Assembly: GCF_009711465.1 (NCBI RefSeq) | Contig: NZ_SMME01000857.1 | Span: forward strand, 2,558 to 53,685 | Reading direction: 5' to 3' | DNA: 51,128 nucleotides | Source of the DNA: Parendozoicomonas verongulae | GTDB taxonomy: Bacteria > Pseudomonadota > Gammaproteobacteria > Pseudomonadales > Endozoicomonadaceae | In this document: positions 1 to 7,922 of the stretch, one piece after another | Position numbering within the stretch: the stretch's first letter is position 1 | Layout: every line of letters starts with the position of its first letter | Program-made: the position numbers and the translations under genes | The notes under the pieces: model-generated | Told to the model about the DNA's origin: nothing | Databases searched by the model: none | What the model saw: only the letters and a program-made list of their open reading frames with translations

Positions 1-1
1 C

Positions 2-340
2 CAGCAGGGTGAGAGACCCTGGAAATGGCTGGCACCAGTTCCCAGCAGACCATCTTTTGAATCTCCTCTGACCATTGAAACAACAGGATGTCTCCCCCCT
101 CCGAAAGGAGTCGGTTTCCCCGAACGTCTGGAGGTTGCGCAAGCCATGCGGAGTCAAGGGGAAACTTCTGAAATCATGTCGCCGGAACGGGTCAAAAAGG
201 CTTTTAACGAACCTGATGCCCTGGTGATCGATGTTGATTTGTTATCCATCATTTTTAAAGAATATCTGGACACATTGGACTGGGGTCTTTTTCTCTGTGA
301 GTGTAAGAGAATATACCCCAAATATGTCGTTGGGGAATAA
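2..340 (+). CDS. 3' end of an unknown protein, start outside window
   Basis: The reading frame is open from base 2 to the TAA at 338-340 (112 codons visible), so this is the C-terminal part of a gene that begins upstream of the window. The first internal ATG is at 146, but the frame upstream of it is fully open, so a start there is less likely than a longer gene. The first part is rich in Pro, Arg and Ser. The end (residues DALVIDVDLLSIIFKEYLDT) reads as a compact helical domain with two cysteines close to the C-terminus. I do not recognise a family. It has no same-strand partner downstream within 500 bp. Confidence 0.5.
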   Translation, partial: QQGERPWKWLAPVPSRPSFESPLTIETTGCLPPPKGVGFPERLEVAQAMRSQGETSEIMSPERVKKAFNEPDALVIDVDLLSIIFKEYLDTLDWGLFLCECKRIYPKYVVGE

Positions 341-343
341 CTA

Positions 344-472
344 TCACTCGATAGCGCAGTTTTTAATAGTTGACGCAGATGAGAGGTTTGTCTGCTGAAA
401 CGCATGGCCCCAGCGTTCTTGGGCATGCTCTTTTTCTTCAAATGTCCGCACAACGGATCGTTTGAATGTCAT
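344..472 (-). CDS. possible small ORF, 42 residues, unknown
   Basis: A short minus-strand frame from an ATG at 472 to TGA at 344-346, convergent with the partial gene ending at 340. The product is acidic and hydrophilic (EEKEHAQERWGHAFQQTNL in the middle), with an in-frame stop four codons upstream of the ATG. There is only a weak purine stretch (GAAGAG) before the start. It may be a real small protein, the tail of a decayed gene, or chance. Confidence 0.2.
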   Translation of the reverse strand: MTFKRSVVRTFEEKEHAQERWGHAFQQTNLSSASTIKNCAIE

Positions 473-860
473 AACTCTTCACACTGCTTTTGGGGGCAGT
501 GCAAAGAATCATCATAATCAGGTGCGATGTTTAAGAGGACGCCTCCACCACGTCAAAATAAGACGCTCGTACCGGCAGAAGTAAAATTTGTCATTTGTGA
601 TCAGACCATTGATGGATACTTTGCCGGATAGTAATAGCGACCAGAGCTGGCGATCCATCACTTCACCATCTGTACATTTTGCCGGGTTTACTGTGCTTAA
701 GTACCTGATCAATGTTCGCAAAGCGCAATTCAGGGCAGGTCTTTGTACTTTGAATATCAGTAGAAACCGCCGCTTTAAGTGGATGCCGATAATAAAATAG
801 AATAGCCACCTATACGACAGTTACATAATACCTGCCATTTTAGATAATACCCAGACAGCA
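473..860. other. intergenic region without a recognisable gene
   Basis: About 390 bp with several short overlapping frames on both strands (none above 70 codons), none with a recognisable family motif or a convincing ribosome binding site. I see no tRNA, insertion-sequence end or strong hairpin. It may hold the promoter of the acetyltransferase gene at 861 and remnants of decayed coding sequence. Confidence 0.4.
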
Positions 861-1496
861 ATGATTAAAAGTTTTACAGTAGAGAGGCTCACCCCCTCCG
901 CCATCGAAGAAACCGCAGCCGTGATCTCTGAAGCTTTCCATGGCAGGGAGCCTCTGGCTATGCAGGATGAATCCGACTCCGGTGAGTTCAAGGAGTATCT
1001 TATTTATTCCGGTTTGAAAAGTGCGGAACAGGGCCTGGGATTTATTGCCCGGCACACAACCTCTGGCAAAATTGCTGGTGCATTGATTGCCTGTGATCTG
1101 GCGGATACCCTGAACTCCAGGGAATACTTTGAAGAATCCAAAACTGACTCCGTTATATCACTGCTTTACCAGTTGAACAAAAAAGTCTTTAACGAGGAAA
1201 CCATTGAGCGTGGCAAATACTGCAATATAAAATTTATTGCAGCGTCAGACCGTTTCAAAGGTCAGGGGATTGTGAGTGATATTATGAACACAGCCCTGCA
1301 AAATGCTTCTGAGAAAGGGTTCGCCTTCGCCCACACCGAGGCAACGGGCAATATCTCCCAGCATATTTTCCAAAAGAAGTTCGGGTTCAGTGAAAGGAGC
1401 ACTATTGCCTACAGTGAGTTCACCTTTCAGGGAGGCAAACCCTTTTCAGCGATTCAGGAGCATAAGGCTATCAAGCTTCTTATGAAACCTCTGTAG
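861..1496 (+). CDS. GNAT-family N-acetyltransferase
   Basis: 211 residues. The segment FIAASDRFKGQGIVSDIMN (about residues 130-150) fits GNAT motif A, where R/Q-x-x-G-x-G/A binds the acetyl-CoA pyrophosphate, and is followed by a helix and HIFQKKFGFSE, typical of motif B ('lyek.GF'). GNAT enzymes transfer an acyl group from CoA to an amine; the acceptor cannot be told from sequence. The protein is cytosolic, with no signal peptide or membrane segment. The start has only a weak Shine-Dalgarno sequence. It stands alone between a non-coding stretch and a bidirectional terminator shared with the convergent hyf operon, so context gives no hint of substrate. Confidence 0.85.
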   Translation: MIKSFTVERLTPSAIEETAAVISEAFHGREPLAMQDESDSGEFKEYLIYSGLKSAEQGLGFIARHTTSGKIAGALIACDLADTLNSREYFEESKTDSVISLLYQLNKKVFNEETIERGKYCNIKFIAASDRFKGQGIVSDIMNTALQNASEKGFAFAHTEATGNISQHIFQKKFGFSERSTIAYSEFTFQGGKPFSAIQEHKAIKLLMKPL

Positions 1497-1504
1497 ATAC
1501 AGAA

Positions 1505-1526
1505 AACCACCCCACACGGGGTGGTT
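1505..1526. terminator. bidirectional terminator between GNAT gene and hyf operon
   Basis: Perfect 9-bp inverted repeat AACCACCCC / GGGGTGGTT with an ACAC loop. Read on the minus strand the stem runs into TTTTCT, so it can end the hyf transcript. On the plus strand it can end the acetyltransferase transcript, with a weaker U tract. Confidence 0.75.
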
Positions 1527-1553
1527 CTCAAGTATTAGAATAAAAACATTGAC

Positions 1554-2066
1554 TTAAACAACCTCAAACCCTCCATTCCCCTCCCACTCAGGAAGTGCGT
1601 CGTATACCTTTTTCACGGCATCCGTCACCATCTCCGTCATAGGGAAAGAGAACGCCACAATCGCAGGCTGGATGCCTACAAAAATCACATCCGGCACAAA
1701 GGTCTTCAGTTCATCAATCACAAAATTCAATGGTAATGAGTGGGTGGACATAATAAACATTTCCGCAATGGAGTCCGGGTCTATCACGCGGATAGAACCA
1801 GCTTCCAGAGCGATCTCTGCCGCATCCACTACCAGTACACGTTCCGGCTGATACTGTCGTACAGTGTGAACGGCATTCTCCGGAGCAGAGCCACCGTCCA
1901 CGGCCACCCAGCCATCGATGGGGTTTTGCTCGAGCATTTCTGCCAGCAGCGGGCCTGCACCGTCGTCACCCATCATGGTGTTACCCACCGCCAGAATCAG
2001 ATTGCGGGCTTTTGGTGTGGTGTCAGTGGGTGTAGTGGCAGCAGATGTCATTACAGAATCACTCAT
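1554..2066 (-). CDS. hycI: hydrogenase-3/4 large-subunit maturation endopeptidase HycI
   Basis: 170 residues. This nickel-dependent protease removes the C-terminal peptide of the group 4 hydrogenase large subunit once nickel is inserted. The match to E. coli HycI is clear along the whole length: GNTMMGDDGAGPLLAE at 29-44, DGGSAPEN near 57, STHSLPLN near 107 and WEGNGGF near the end. The nickel ligands correspond to Asp35, Asp81 and His109 (E. coli Asp16, Asp62, His90). A 19-residue Ser/Thr/Ala-rich N-terminal extension is unlike E. coli. It is the last gene of the hyf operon; its ATG overlaps the end of hyfJ (ATGAGTGA), implying translational coupling. Its likely substrate, HyfG, keeps the classic 32-residue tail after Arg545. 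In E. coli hycI sits in the hyc rather than the hyf operon. Confidence 0.96.
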   Translation of the reverse strand: MSDSVMTSAATTPTDTTPKARNLILAVGNTMMGDDGAGPLLAEMLEQNPIDGWVAVDGGSAPENAVHTVRQYQPERVLVVDAAEIALEAGSIRVIDPDSIAEMFIMSTHSLPLNFVIDELKTFVPDVIFVGIQPAIVAFSFPMTEMVTDAVKKVYDALPEWEGNGGFEVV

Positions 2067-2502
2067 TCGCTTTGCGGGGACTTTTGATCATCATGTACAT
2101 GGTGGGCTCACGGTGAATCGCCGCCATCAGCTCAACCATTTTCTCAGTCATCGCCACTTCTTTTTCCGTCATTGGCTCGCGGTCGAGCTTATCGAAGGCG
2201 GAGGCGAGCATTGTGGTGTGCTCTTCCAGAACGGTGACTTCGCCGTACACAAAGAAACGATCCATCTTATAACGGGCATCGCTACCCTCTTCCAGATGGT
2301 TGATCCACTGTCGGTACTCCTTCAGCGTACACTGGAGGGCGACTTTCATGCAGTCCACAATACCCACGTGGTGGCCAATGGCGAGGGTGTAATACATCAC
2401 CTCTTTGGCTTCCTCGGGGATACCGTAGCTCTCGTCGAGAAACTTTTTATACAGGGTGTAGAACAACACCTGATCGGATTGGCTTTCTAAAGTTCCGGCC
2501 AT
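2059..2502 (-). CDS. hyfJ: formate hydrogenlyase assembly protein HyfJ/HycH
   Basis: 147 residues from the ATG at 2502, chosen because it follows GGCGGAAG at good spacing and lies 5 bp after hyfI; a longer frame from 2550 would overlap hyfI and add sequence absent from the family. The family signature is plain: YYTLAIGHHVGIVDCMKVAL, then EGSDARYKMDRFFVYGEVTV and LASAFDKL, matching E. coli HycH/HyfJ. HycH is needed for processing and assembly of the formate-hydrogenlyase hydrogenase large subunit and is not part of the mature complex. It is cytosolic and coupled to hycI downstream through an 8-bp overlap. Confidence 0.92.
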   Translation of the reverse strand: MAGTLESQSDQVLFYTLYKKFLDESYGIPEEAKEVMYYTLAIGHHVGIVDCMKVALQCTLKEYRQWINHLEEGSDARYKMDRFFVYGEVTVLEEHTTMLASAFDKLDREPMTEKEVAMTEKMVELMAAIHREPTMYMMIKSPRKANE

Positions 2503-2507
2503 TGTCG

Positions 2508-3335
2508 TTAATCTTCCGCCCTGGCATCGGCAGGCTGACTGCGACCACACAGTTCAGCCAGAGAGACGCGATAAAGGTTGTCGAAAATCTCACGCAAACG
2601 TGGATCGTCCTTTTCATCAAGGTAAGCCTTGATATTGGTGTCCACAGTCTCGGTGGTGCTCTCAACCAGAATATTCATAAAGTCGTCAGCAATCAGGCCA
2701 CCGTGGCGATAACCCGCCAGGCGGCGAGCTTCACGCTCAATAATCACCTTCATTTCCAGAGGAATACCCGTGTGTTTCAGAGTGGCCTTCTCACCCTCCT
2801 CTTCCTTCACGCTGGACCCCTTGAGCTTCTGATCCAGAATACCCAGCGCCACAGCCAGACCATAAATCGTCGCGGCAGGGGTAGGAGGGCAACCGGGAAT
2901 ATAGACGTCCACCGGTACGATTTTATCGGTTCCACCCCATACGCAGTACAGGTCGTGGAAGATACCGCCGTCACAGCCACAGGCACCGTAAGAGACAACA
3001 ATCTTGGGATCAGGAGCCGCTTCGTAAGCACGCAGGGCGGGCATACGCATGGCACGGGTCACGGCGCCGGTGAACAGAAGAATGTCCGCATGGCGGGGAG
3101 AAGCCACCACTTTAATACCGAAACGCTCGGCATCAAAAACAGGTGTTGTCGCTGCGAAGATTTCAATTTCACAGCCGTTGCAGCCACCGCAGTCAACCCG
3201 GTAAACATAGGCGGAGCGCTGAATATCCTCCAGCAACACTGACTTCAGCTTAATGGTGTTTTCATCCTGGGGAACAGGAACGGTCGCGGTGTGGTCTTTA
3301 CCAACAATCTCGCGAATGCCTTTCATCTCGCTCAT
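2508..3335 (-). CDS. hyfI: hydrogenase-4 small subunit HyfI (NuoB-like)
   Basis: 275 residues. This electron-transfer subunit of the group 4 [NiFe]-hydrogenase carries the single proximal [4Fe-4S] cluster next to the nickel site, like NuoB of complex I. Cluster ligands are visible in [14 protein letters not shown] (Cys52, Cys55; Cys49 is a conserved extra), [10 protein letters not shown] (Cys119) and [11 protein letters not shown] (Cys149). The middle, [20 protein letters not shown], is nearly identical to E. coli HycG/HyfI. It has no signal peptide, consistent with a cytoplasm-facing enzyme. The Glu/Lys-rich loop around residue 170 and the acidic C-terminus are variable in the family. The start overlaps the hyfH stop by one base. 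Confidence 0.95.
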   Translation of the reverse strand: MSEMKGIREIVGKDHTATVPVPQDENTIKLKSVLLEDIQRSAYVYRVDCGGCNGCEIEIFAATTPVFDAERFGIKVVASPRHADILLFTGAVTRAMRMPALRAYEAAPDPKIVVSYGACGCDGGIFHDLYCVWGGTDKIVPVDVYIPGCPPTPAATIYGLAVALGILDQKLKGSSVKEEEGEKATLKHTGIPLEMKVIIEREARRLAGYRHGGLIADDFMNILVESTTETVDTNIKAYLDEKDDPRLREIFDNLYRVSLAELCGRSQPADARAED

Positions 3336-3904
3336 TACACGCGCTCCTCTTGTTTCAGATGCACGTTATTCAGATGCTTGCCGTGGAAGACGTTGTCATA
3401 ATCCAGCATGCTCTGCTTGCGCAGGCATTCAGGGCAGGTTTCCACTTGTTCATGACGCTTGGCCTGCTGCTCTTCGCTGATGCCGGACTGCACCAGCAGG
3501 TCCATCGCATAGTCCACCGCTTTGCGAGGTGCGAACGGTGTTTCACATTCACGACAGTGGGCCAGTGTGAAGGTAGCGTCTTCGTACAGGTCAGCTTTGT
3601 TGGTTACCGCCAGTTCAAACTCTTTGGAGAGCTTGATAGCACCAGTGGGGCAAACCTCTTCACAGCGACCACAGAAAATGCAGCGCGCCATAGAAAGTTC
3701 CCAGCGGCGGGAGTTCTCGTCCGCCTTGGTTTCCATAATCAGTGCGTTGGCTGGGCAGGCGCGGGTACAGGCGGCACAGGCAATACAGTCTTTGGCGTTG
3801 TACTCAGGCTTGCCCCGGAAGTCATCGCTGACGTCCAGAGGGGCAAACGGGTACTTAACAATGCTGTCGCCGGCTTTGGTAATGGATTTGAATAACTTAA
3901 ACAT
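3335..3904 (-). CDS. hyfH: hydrogenase-4 ferredoxin-like subunit HyfH (NuoI-like)
   Basis: 189 residues. It is an iron-sulfur protein that hands electrons between the ferredoxin-type subunits and HyfI. Two [4Fe-4S] motifs are present: Cys40/43/46/50 ([12 protein letters not shown]) and Cys75/78/81/85 ([12 protein letters not shown]). The C-terminal part has two further CxxC pairs, Cys117/120 and Cys157/160, flanking [15 protein letters not shown], as in E. coli HycF/HyfH; these may bind another metal. It has the usual family length and lies 11 bp downstream of hyfG in the operon. Confidence 0.94.
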   Translation of the reverse strand: MFKLFKSITKAGDSIVKYPFAPLDVSDDFRGKPEYNAKDCIACAACTRACPANALIMETKADENSRRWELSMARCIFCGRCEEVCPTGAIKLSKEFELAVTNKADLYEDATFTLAHCRECETPFAPRKAVDYAMDLLVQSGISEEQQAKRHEQVETCPECLRKQSMLDYDNVFHGKHLNNVHLKQEERV

Positions 3905-3915
3905 ACGACACTCCC

Positions 3916-5649
3916 TTACTTAAGCGGCGAGTTCTTACGCTCGATGCTGTAGCGTTCCATTTCTTTATAAGGAACGGTTTTGCTCTTGCCCTTTTTGGTG
4001 TCAACGATGGTGACACGGTCGGTACAGGAGTAGCAGGGATCCAGACTGCCGATAATCAACGGCGCGTCAGACACTGTATTGCCACGGAGCATATAACGCA
4101 GAGACGGCCAGTTCGCATAAGTGGCCGCACGGGCACGCCAGCGGAACAGCTTCTGGTTATCGCCAGTCATACTCCAGTGCACATTTTCGCCGCGAGGTGC
4201 TTCGGTAAAGCCCAAAGCGAACTTGTGAGGCACGTAGTTAAAGCCTTCCACCAGAATGTCACCTTCTGGCAGGTTATCCAGACCGAACTCGACAATGTTC
4301 AGGGCATCCAGAACTTCACGGACACGCACCAGCACACGGCCATACACGTCGCCAGTCGTTTCAAACTGGAGATCCATTGGCACAGAATCGTAAGCTTCAA
4401 AGGCGCTGGCGTGGGTGACACGCACATCACGCTGGTGACCGGAAGCACGCACCATAGGGCCAACCACACTGAAGTCTCGGGCGACCTTGTGATCCAGAAC
4501 ACCAACACCGGATACGCGGGATTCCATGTTGGGGGTACCCAGCAGCACGTCCACCAGCTCTTTGAACTCCTTGCGCACTTCGCGAACCAGCTTAATGCCT
4601 TTCACACGCTGCTCTTTCAGGATGTCACGACGTACACCGCCAATCAGGTTCAGGCCGTAAGTCTTACGGGCACCTGCCAGAATTTCCGCCAGTACCATGG
4701 TTTTCTCACGTACGCGGAAGAACTGCATGAAGCCGGTATCAAAACCGGTGAAATGAGACGACAGACCGATGTTCAGCATGTTGGAGTGCAGACGTTCCAC
4801 TTCCAGCAGAATGGTACGGATCATCCTGGCACGCTCAGGCACAGGAATATCCAGAGCGTTTTCAATGGAGTTGCTGTAGGCGACACTGTGAGTAAAGCCA
4901 CAGATACCGCACACACGGTCCGCCAGGAAGCCAATTTCCTGATAACCCATACGGGTTTCCGCCAGCTTCTCCATGCCACGGTGTACGTAGAACATACGGT
5001 AGTCGGCGTCTACGATGTTTTCACCGTCTACGAACAGGCGGAAGTGACCGGGTTCATCAGAGGTGATATGCAGCGGGCCGAGGGGCACAATGCCGTTTTT
5101 GTCGTCACCCAGCTGGTTATCGAACTCGTAGGTTTCGGTATCGGTCGTAGGCGCTGGACGCTGACGGTAATCCATCGCATCTTTCTGCATGGGGTGAATG
5201 TCTTCGGGGAAGTCATCCGGCAGAACCAGACGACGCTTGTCTGGCAGTCCGATAGCCCGCAGGCCGAACATATCGAAGGCTTCACGCTCGCCCCACACAC
5301 CCGCAGGGATGTAAGGGGTGATGGAAGGGAATTCCATTTCCTGTGGGTCGATCAGAATCTTCACCACAACCCAGCTTTTCACAATGCCTTCCATGCTCAG
5401 GGCATGGTAGAACGCATAGTTGCCGTTCAGGGTACGTTCGTCGTTACCCCAGGACACGGACAACCAGCCGTTTTCGCCGTAGTACAGGTGCTGCATCACC
5501 TCGATCAGGGAGGTTTTCTTAACGGTGATGGTCACCTGGTTCCAGGTGGACCATTCTTCGTCAATGATCGCACCGGGGAATTTTTCGTTTACGCCTGCAA
5601 CGTAGTTGCTGCCGGCGCGAACATTATTGCTTTCAGTCATATCAGTCAT
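3916..5649 (-). CDS. hyfG: hydrogenase-4 large (catalytic) subunit HyfG
   Basis: 577 residues, against 569 in E. coli HycE. The N-terminal third is NuoC-like (EREAFDMFGLRAIGLPDKRRL near 121-141) and the rest NuoD-like. The NiFe site is intact: RVCGIC at 245-250 (Cys247, Cys250) and DPCYSC at 537-542 (Cys539, Cys542). After Arg545 there is a 32-residue tail, the same length as the tail HycI cuts from HycE, so this is a precursor processed by the hycI product at the operon end. The active site faces the cytoplasm, where protons are reduced with electrons from a partner dehydrogenase (formate in E. coli). A second Met at residue 4 is an alternative start. Confidence 0.96.
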   Translation of the reverse strand: MTDMTESNNVRAGSNYVAGVNEKFPGAIIDEEWSTWNQVTITVKKTSLIEVMQHLYYGENGWLSVSWGNDERTLNGNYAFYHALSMEGIVKSWVVVKILIDPQEMEFPSITPYIPAGVWGEREAFDMFGLRAIGLPDKRRLVLPDDFPEDIHPMQKDAMDYRQRPAPTTDTETYEFDNQLGDDKNGIVPLGPLHITSDEPGHFRLFVDGENIVDADYRMFYVHRGMEKLAETRMGYQEIGFLADRVCGICGFTHSVAYSNSIENALDIPVPERARMIRTILLEVERLHSNMLNIGLSSHFTGFDTGFMQFFRVREKTMVLAEILAGARKTYGLNLIGGVRRDILKEQRVKGIKLVREVRKEFKELVDVLLGTPNMESRVSGVGVLDHKVARDFSVVGPMVRASGHQRDVRVTHASAFEAYDSVPMDLQFETTGDVYGRVLVRVREVLDALNIVEFGLDNLPEGDILVEGFNYVPHKFALGFTEAPRGENVHWSMTGDNQKLFRWRARAATYANWPSLRYMLRGNTVSDAPLIIGSLDPCYSCTDRVTIVDTKKGKSKTVPYKEMERYSIERKNSPLK

Positions 5650-5671
5650 TTCTTAATCTCTGTTCTCGCTC

Positions 5672-7249
5672 TTAATGAGCCACTGGCTCAGCCTGGATTT
5701 CGCTTTGCCAGGGAAGATGCGTATCGTTTAAGACCTGCGCGAGAACGGAGTCTTGCTTGCTGTCCAGAATCACCAGAGCAGCTTTATCAACGCTGTTTTT
5801 TGCAAAGTCAGGGATGTATACGCCCATAGCCAGAACGCCCACCAGCAACAGAGCCAGCGGTGCAACGGTCATGGTGCTGATTTCACCCTTGGTGATGCCT
5901 TCCGGGGTGTCCCCCAGAACGCACTCGGCAACCACTTTCACCAGACCCGCCAAAACAACGGTCAGCAGAAGCAGCAGAATCACGGTAAACAGAACATGGC
6001 CGGAGCTGATGCCTGCAGTGATAATCATGAATTCACTGAGGAACATGCTGAACGGAGGCACACCACTCAGGGCAAGGATGCCAGCGCCCACTATCAGGCC
6101 GGTCACAGGTGCGGTGCGGAACAGGCCTTTGACAGTGCCCATATCACGGGAACCGTACTTCAGTACAATGTTGCCGGAGCCACAGAACATCAGAGCTTTC
6201 ACCATGCTGTGGTTAATCATATGGAACATGGCTGCGATGGCACCGACAGGGCCAAGGCCCACAGCCAGGGTCATCAGACCCATGTTTTCCATGGAGGAGT
6301 ACGCCAGCTTCCGTTTGATATCACGCTGACTGAAAATAAAGAACGCCGCCACACCTACAGACAGAATGCCGAAAGCCAGCATCAGATATTGTGGGAACTG
6401 AGGACCGAGCACCTTCACGGTCAGAATGTAGTAACGCAGGATCACCAGCAGCGCACAGTTCAGCAGACCTGCAGACAGCAGTGCAGACACCGGGCTTGGC
6501 GCCTCGGAGTGGGCATCCGGCAGCCACGCGTGCATGGGGAACAGGCCGGTCTTGGTACCAAAGCCGATCAGTGCGAAGACAAAGGCCAGACGCATCAGGG
6601 TGGGATCAAGCAAGCCTGCGTTATTGCGGATTTCGGTCCACAGAATCGCGTTAGCAGGGTGAGCCATCACTTCCGTAGCGTTGGCGAAGGTCAGGATGGA
6701 ACCAAACAGACCAAAGGCCACGCCCACGCTGCAGATAATGATGTACTTCCAGGCGCCTTCCAGAGACGAACGCTTGCAGTAGAAACCCACCAGGAACACG
6801 GAGCTGAGAGTGGTCGCTTCAATACCCACCCACATCATGATGACGTTGTTGGACAAGATCGCCAGCGCCATGGTGGACACGAACAAGTTGAACAGACCGT
6901 AGTACAGCGCAACCTGACGGCCAGACAGATGGCCATCCCTATGTTCCTTGCCAATGTAGCCGATGGAGTAAAAGCCAGTCACCAGAGCTACAAGACTCAG
7001 GACACCTAAAACCAGCGCACCCAGACCATCCAGATAGAGCCACTTCTCAGCGCCAAACAGAGGCTGGCCATTGATAACCCAGAGACCAAGGCTCCAGGTC
7101 AGTTTGAGGAAGACAATCAGCCCGATGCGATGCAACAAGCTAACCAATTTACCGCCCCTGCCCTGAGGACACAGAGCGGAAGCAAAAGCAATCAGAGCGA
7201 CCACAAAGGGGACGCCGATGACTGCAAAGAGATATTGAGTTGTCGACAT
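5672..7249 (-). CDS. hyfF: hydrogenase-4 membrane subunit HyfF (NuoN/NuoM-like)
   Basis: 525 residues, close to E. coli HyfF (526). It is a polytopic membrane protein of the Mrp/complex-I antiporter family (about 14 segments). Typical family stretches are IGFGTKTGLFPMHAWLPDAH (loop and helix with the conserved Lys), SAPSP-type SEAPSPVSALLSAGLLN, and KRKLAYSSMENMG. Such subunits are thought to couple electron transfer to proton or sodium translocation. HyfD, HyfE and HyfF distinguish the larger hydrogenase-4 complex from the smaller Hyc complex, so this operon encodes the larger, potentially ion-pumping form. It lies 7 bp after hyfE and 22 bp before hyfG. Confidence 0.94.
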   Translation of the reverse strand: MSTTQYLFAVIGVPFVVALIAFASALCPQGRGGKLVSLLHRIGLIVFLKLTWSLGLWVINGQPLFGAEKWLYLDGLGALVLGVLSLVALVTGFYSIGYIGKEHRDGHLSGRQVALYYGLFNLFVSTMALAILSNNVIMMWVGIEATTLSSVFLVGFYCKRSSLEGAWKYIIICSVGVAFGLFGSILTFANATEVMAHPANAILWTEIRNNAGLLDPTLMRLAFVFALIGFGTKTGLFPMHAWLPDAHSEAPSPVSALLSAGLLNCALLVILRYYILTVKVLGPQFPQYLMLAFGILSVGVAAFFIFSQRDIKRKLAYSSMENMGLMTLAVGLGPVGAIAAMFHMINHSMVKALMFCGSGNIVLKYGSRDMGTVKGLFRTAPVTGLIVGAGILALSGVPPFSMFLSEFMIITAGISSGHVLFTVILLLLLTVVLAGLVKVVAECVLGDTPEGITKGEISTMTVAPLALLLVGVLAMGVYIPDFAKNSVDKAALVILDSKQDSVLAQVLNDTHLPWQSEIQAEPVAH

Positions 7250-7256
7250 AGTTGAA

Positions 7257-7907
7257 TTAACCCTTCATCGTCGTCAGCTGTCTGACATCCAGAGTGTTAA
7301 GCTTGCTGTAAATCAGACGGGCCAGCACAATCATGATGATCACTGCGAATACCGCATCAGTGGTCACGCCAATTTCCATCAGGCCGGGAGCCTTGTTGGC
7401 CAGCAGAGCCAGAGTCAGGGAGGAACCGTTTTCCATCAGGCAGTAGCCAAAGGCCTGCTTGAGAATGTTGCGCTGGGACACGATGCACAGCAGGCCCATA
7501 AAGAAGTGGCCGAGGGACACCGCCAGTGCAGGCTTCAGGCCAGCCACCAGAGGCAGCTCAACAGACTTCACCGCTTCAAAGCTGGCAATCACAATCGCCA
7601 CGGCTGCAACCGCTATCCATACGAACTTGATTTCAGGCTTTTCGGAGACAGGGTCTTCCATCTTGCCGAAGGCCCAATATAACAGGCCGGGCAGCAGCAC
7701 AACTTTGGTAATAAACGCAGACACCGCCCACTCATTCAGGGAATGAGCGTGGGCCACATCGGCAATCACCAGAAAAATACCCACCAGCACTAACGACTGC
7801 AGGGAATAGAGAACCGCAGCCGCTTTCGGCTTGCGCACTCCGATAACCAGCAGCGAGGTTACAACCAGTAATCCCGCGAGGTTATTGATTAAAAGGTCAC
7901 CATTCAT
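7257..7907 (-). CDS. hyfE: hydrogenase-4 membrane subunit HyfE (NuoK-like)
   Basis: 216 residues, the same length as E. coli HyfE. It is a hydrophobic protein with about six to seven membrane segments. The second half (SQRNILKQAFGYCLMENGSS) resembles the NuoK/MrpC fold, and the ending DVRQLTTMKG is typical of HyfE. It is part of the membrane arm linking the antiporter-like subunits to HyfC, and its presence marks the operon as hydrogenase-4 type rather than hydrogenase-3. Confidence 0.92.
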   Translation of the reverse strand: MNGDLLINNLAGLLVVTSLLVIGVRKPKAAAVLYSLQSLVLVGIFLVIADVAHAHSLNEWAVSAFITKVVLLPGLLYWAFGKMEDPVSEKPEIKFVWIAVAAVAIVIASFEAVKSVELPLVAGLKPALAVSLGHFFMGLLCIVSQRNILKQAFGYCLMENGSSLTLALLANKAPGLMEIGVTTDAVFAVIIMIVLARLIYSKLNTLDVRQLTTMKG

Positions 7908-7922
7908 ATTTGATTCCTCTCC

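Noticed and set aside
2502..3242. A 246-codon plus-strand frame opposite hyfI
   Set aside because: Antisense of a clear NuoB-like gene with conserved cluster ligands.
4177..5829. A 550-codon open frame on the plus strand opposite hyfG/hyfF
   Set aside because: It is the antisense shadow of hyfG: no family motif, His/Gln-rich composition, and the real minus-strand genes are unmistakable.
5753..7009. A 418-codon plus-strand frame opposite hyfF
   Set aside because: Same kind of antisense shadow, with no ribosome binding site or motif.
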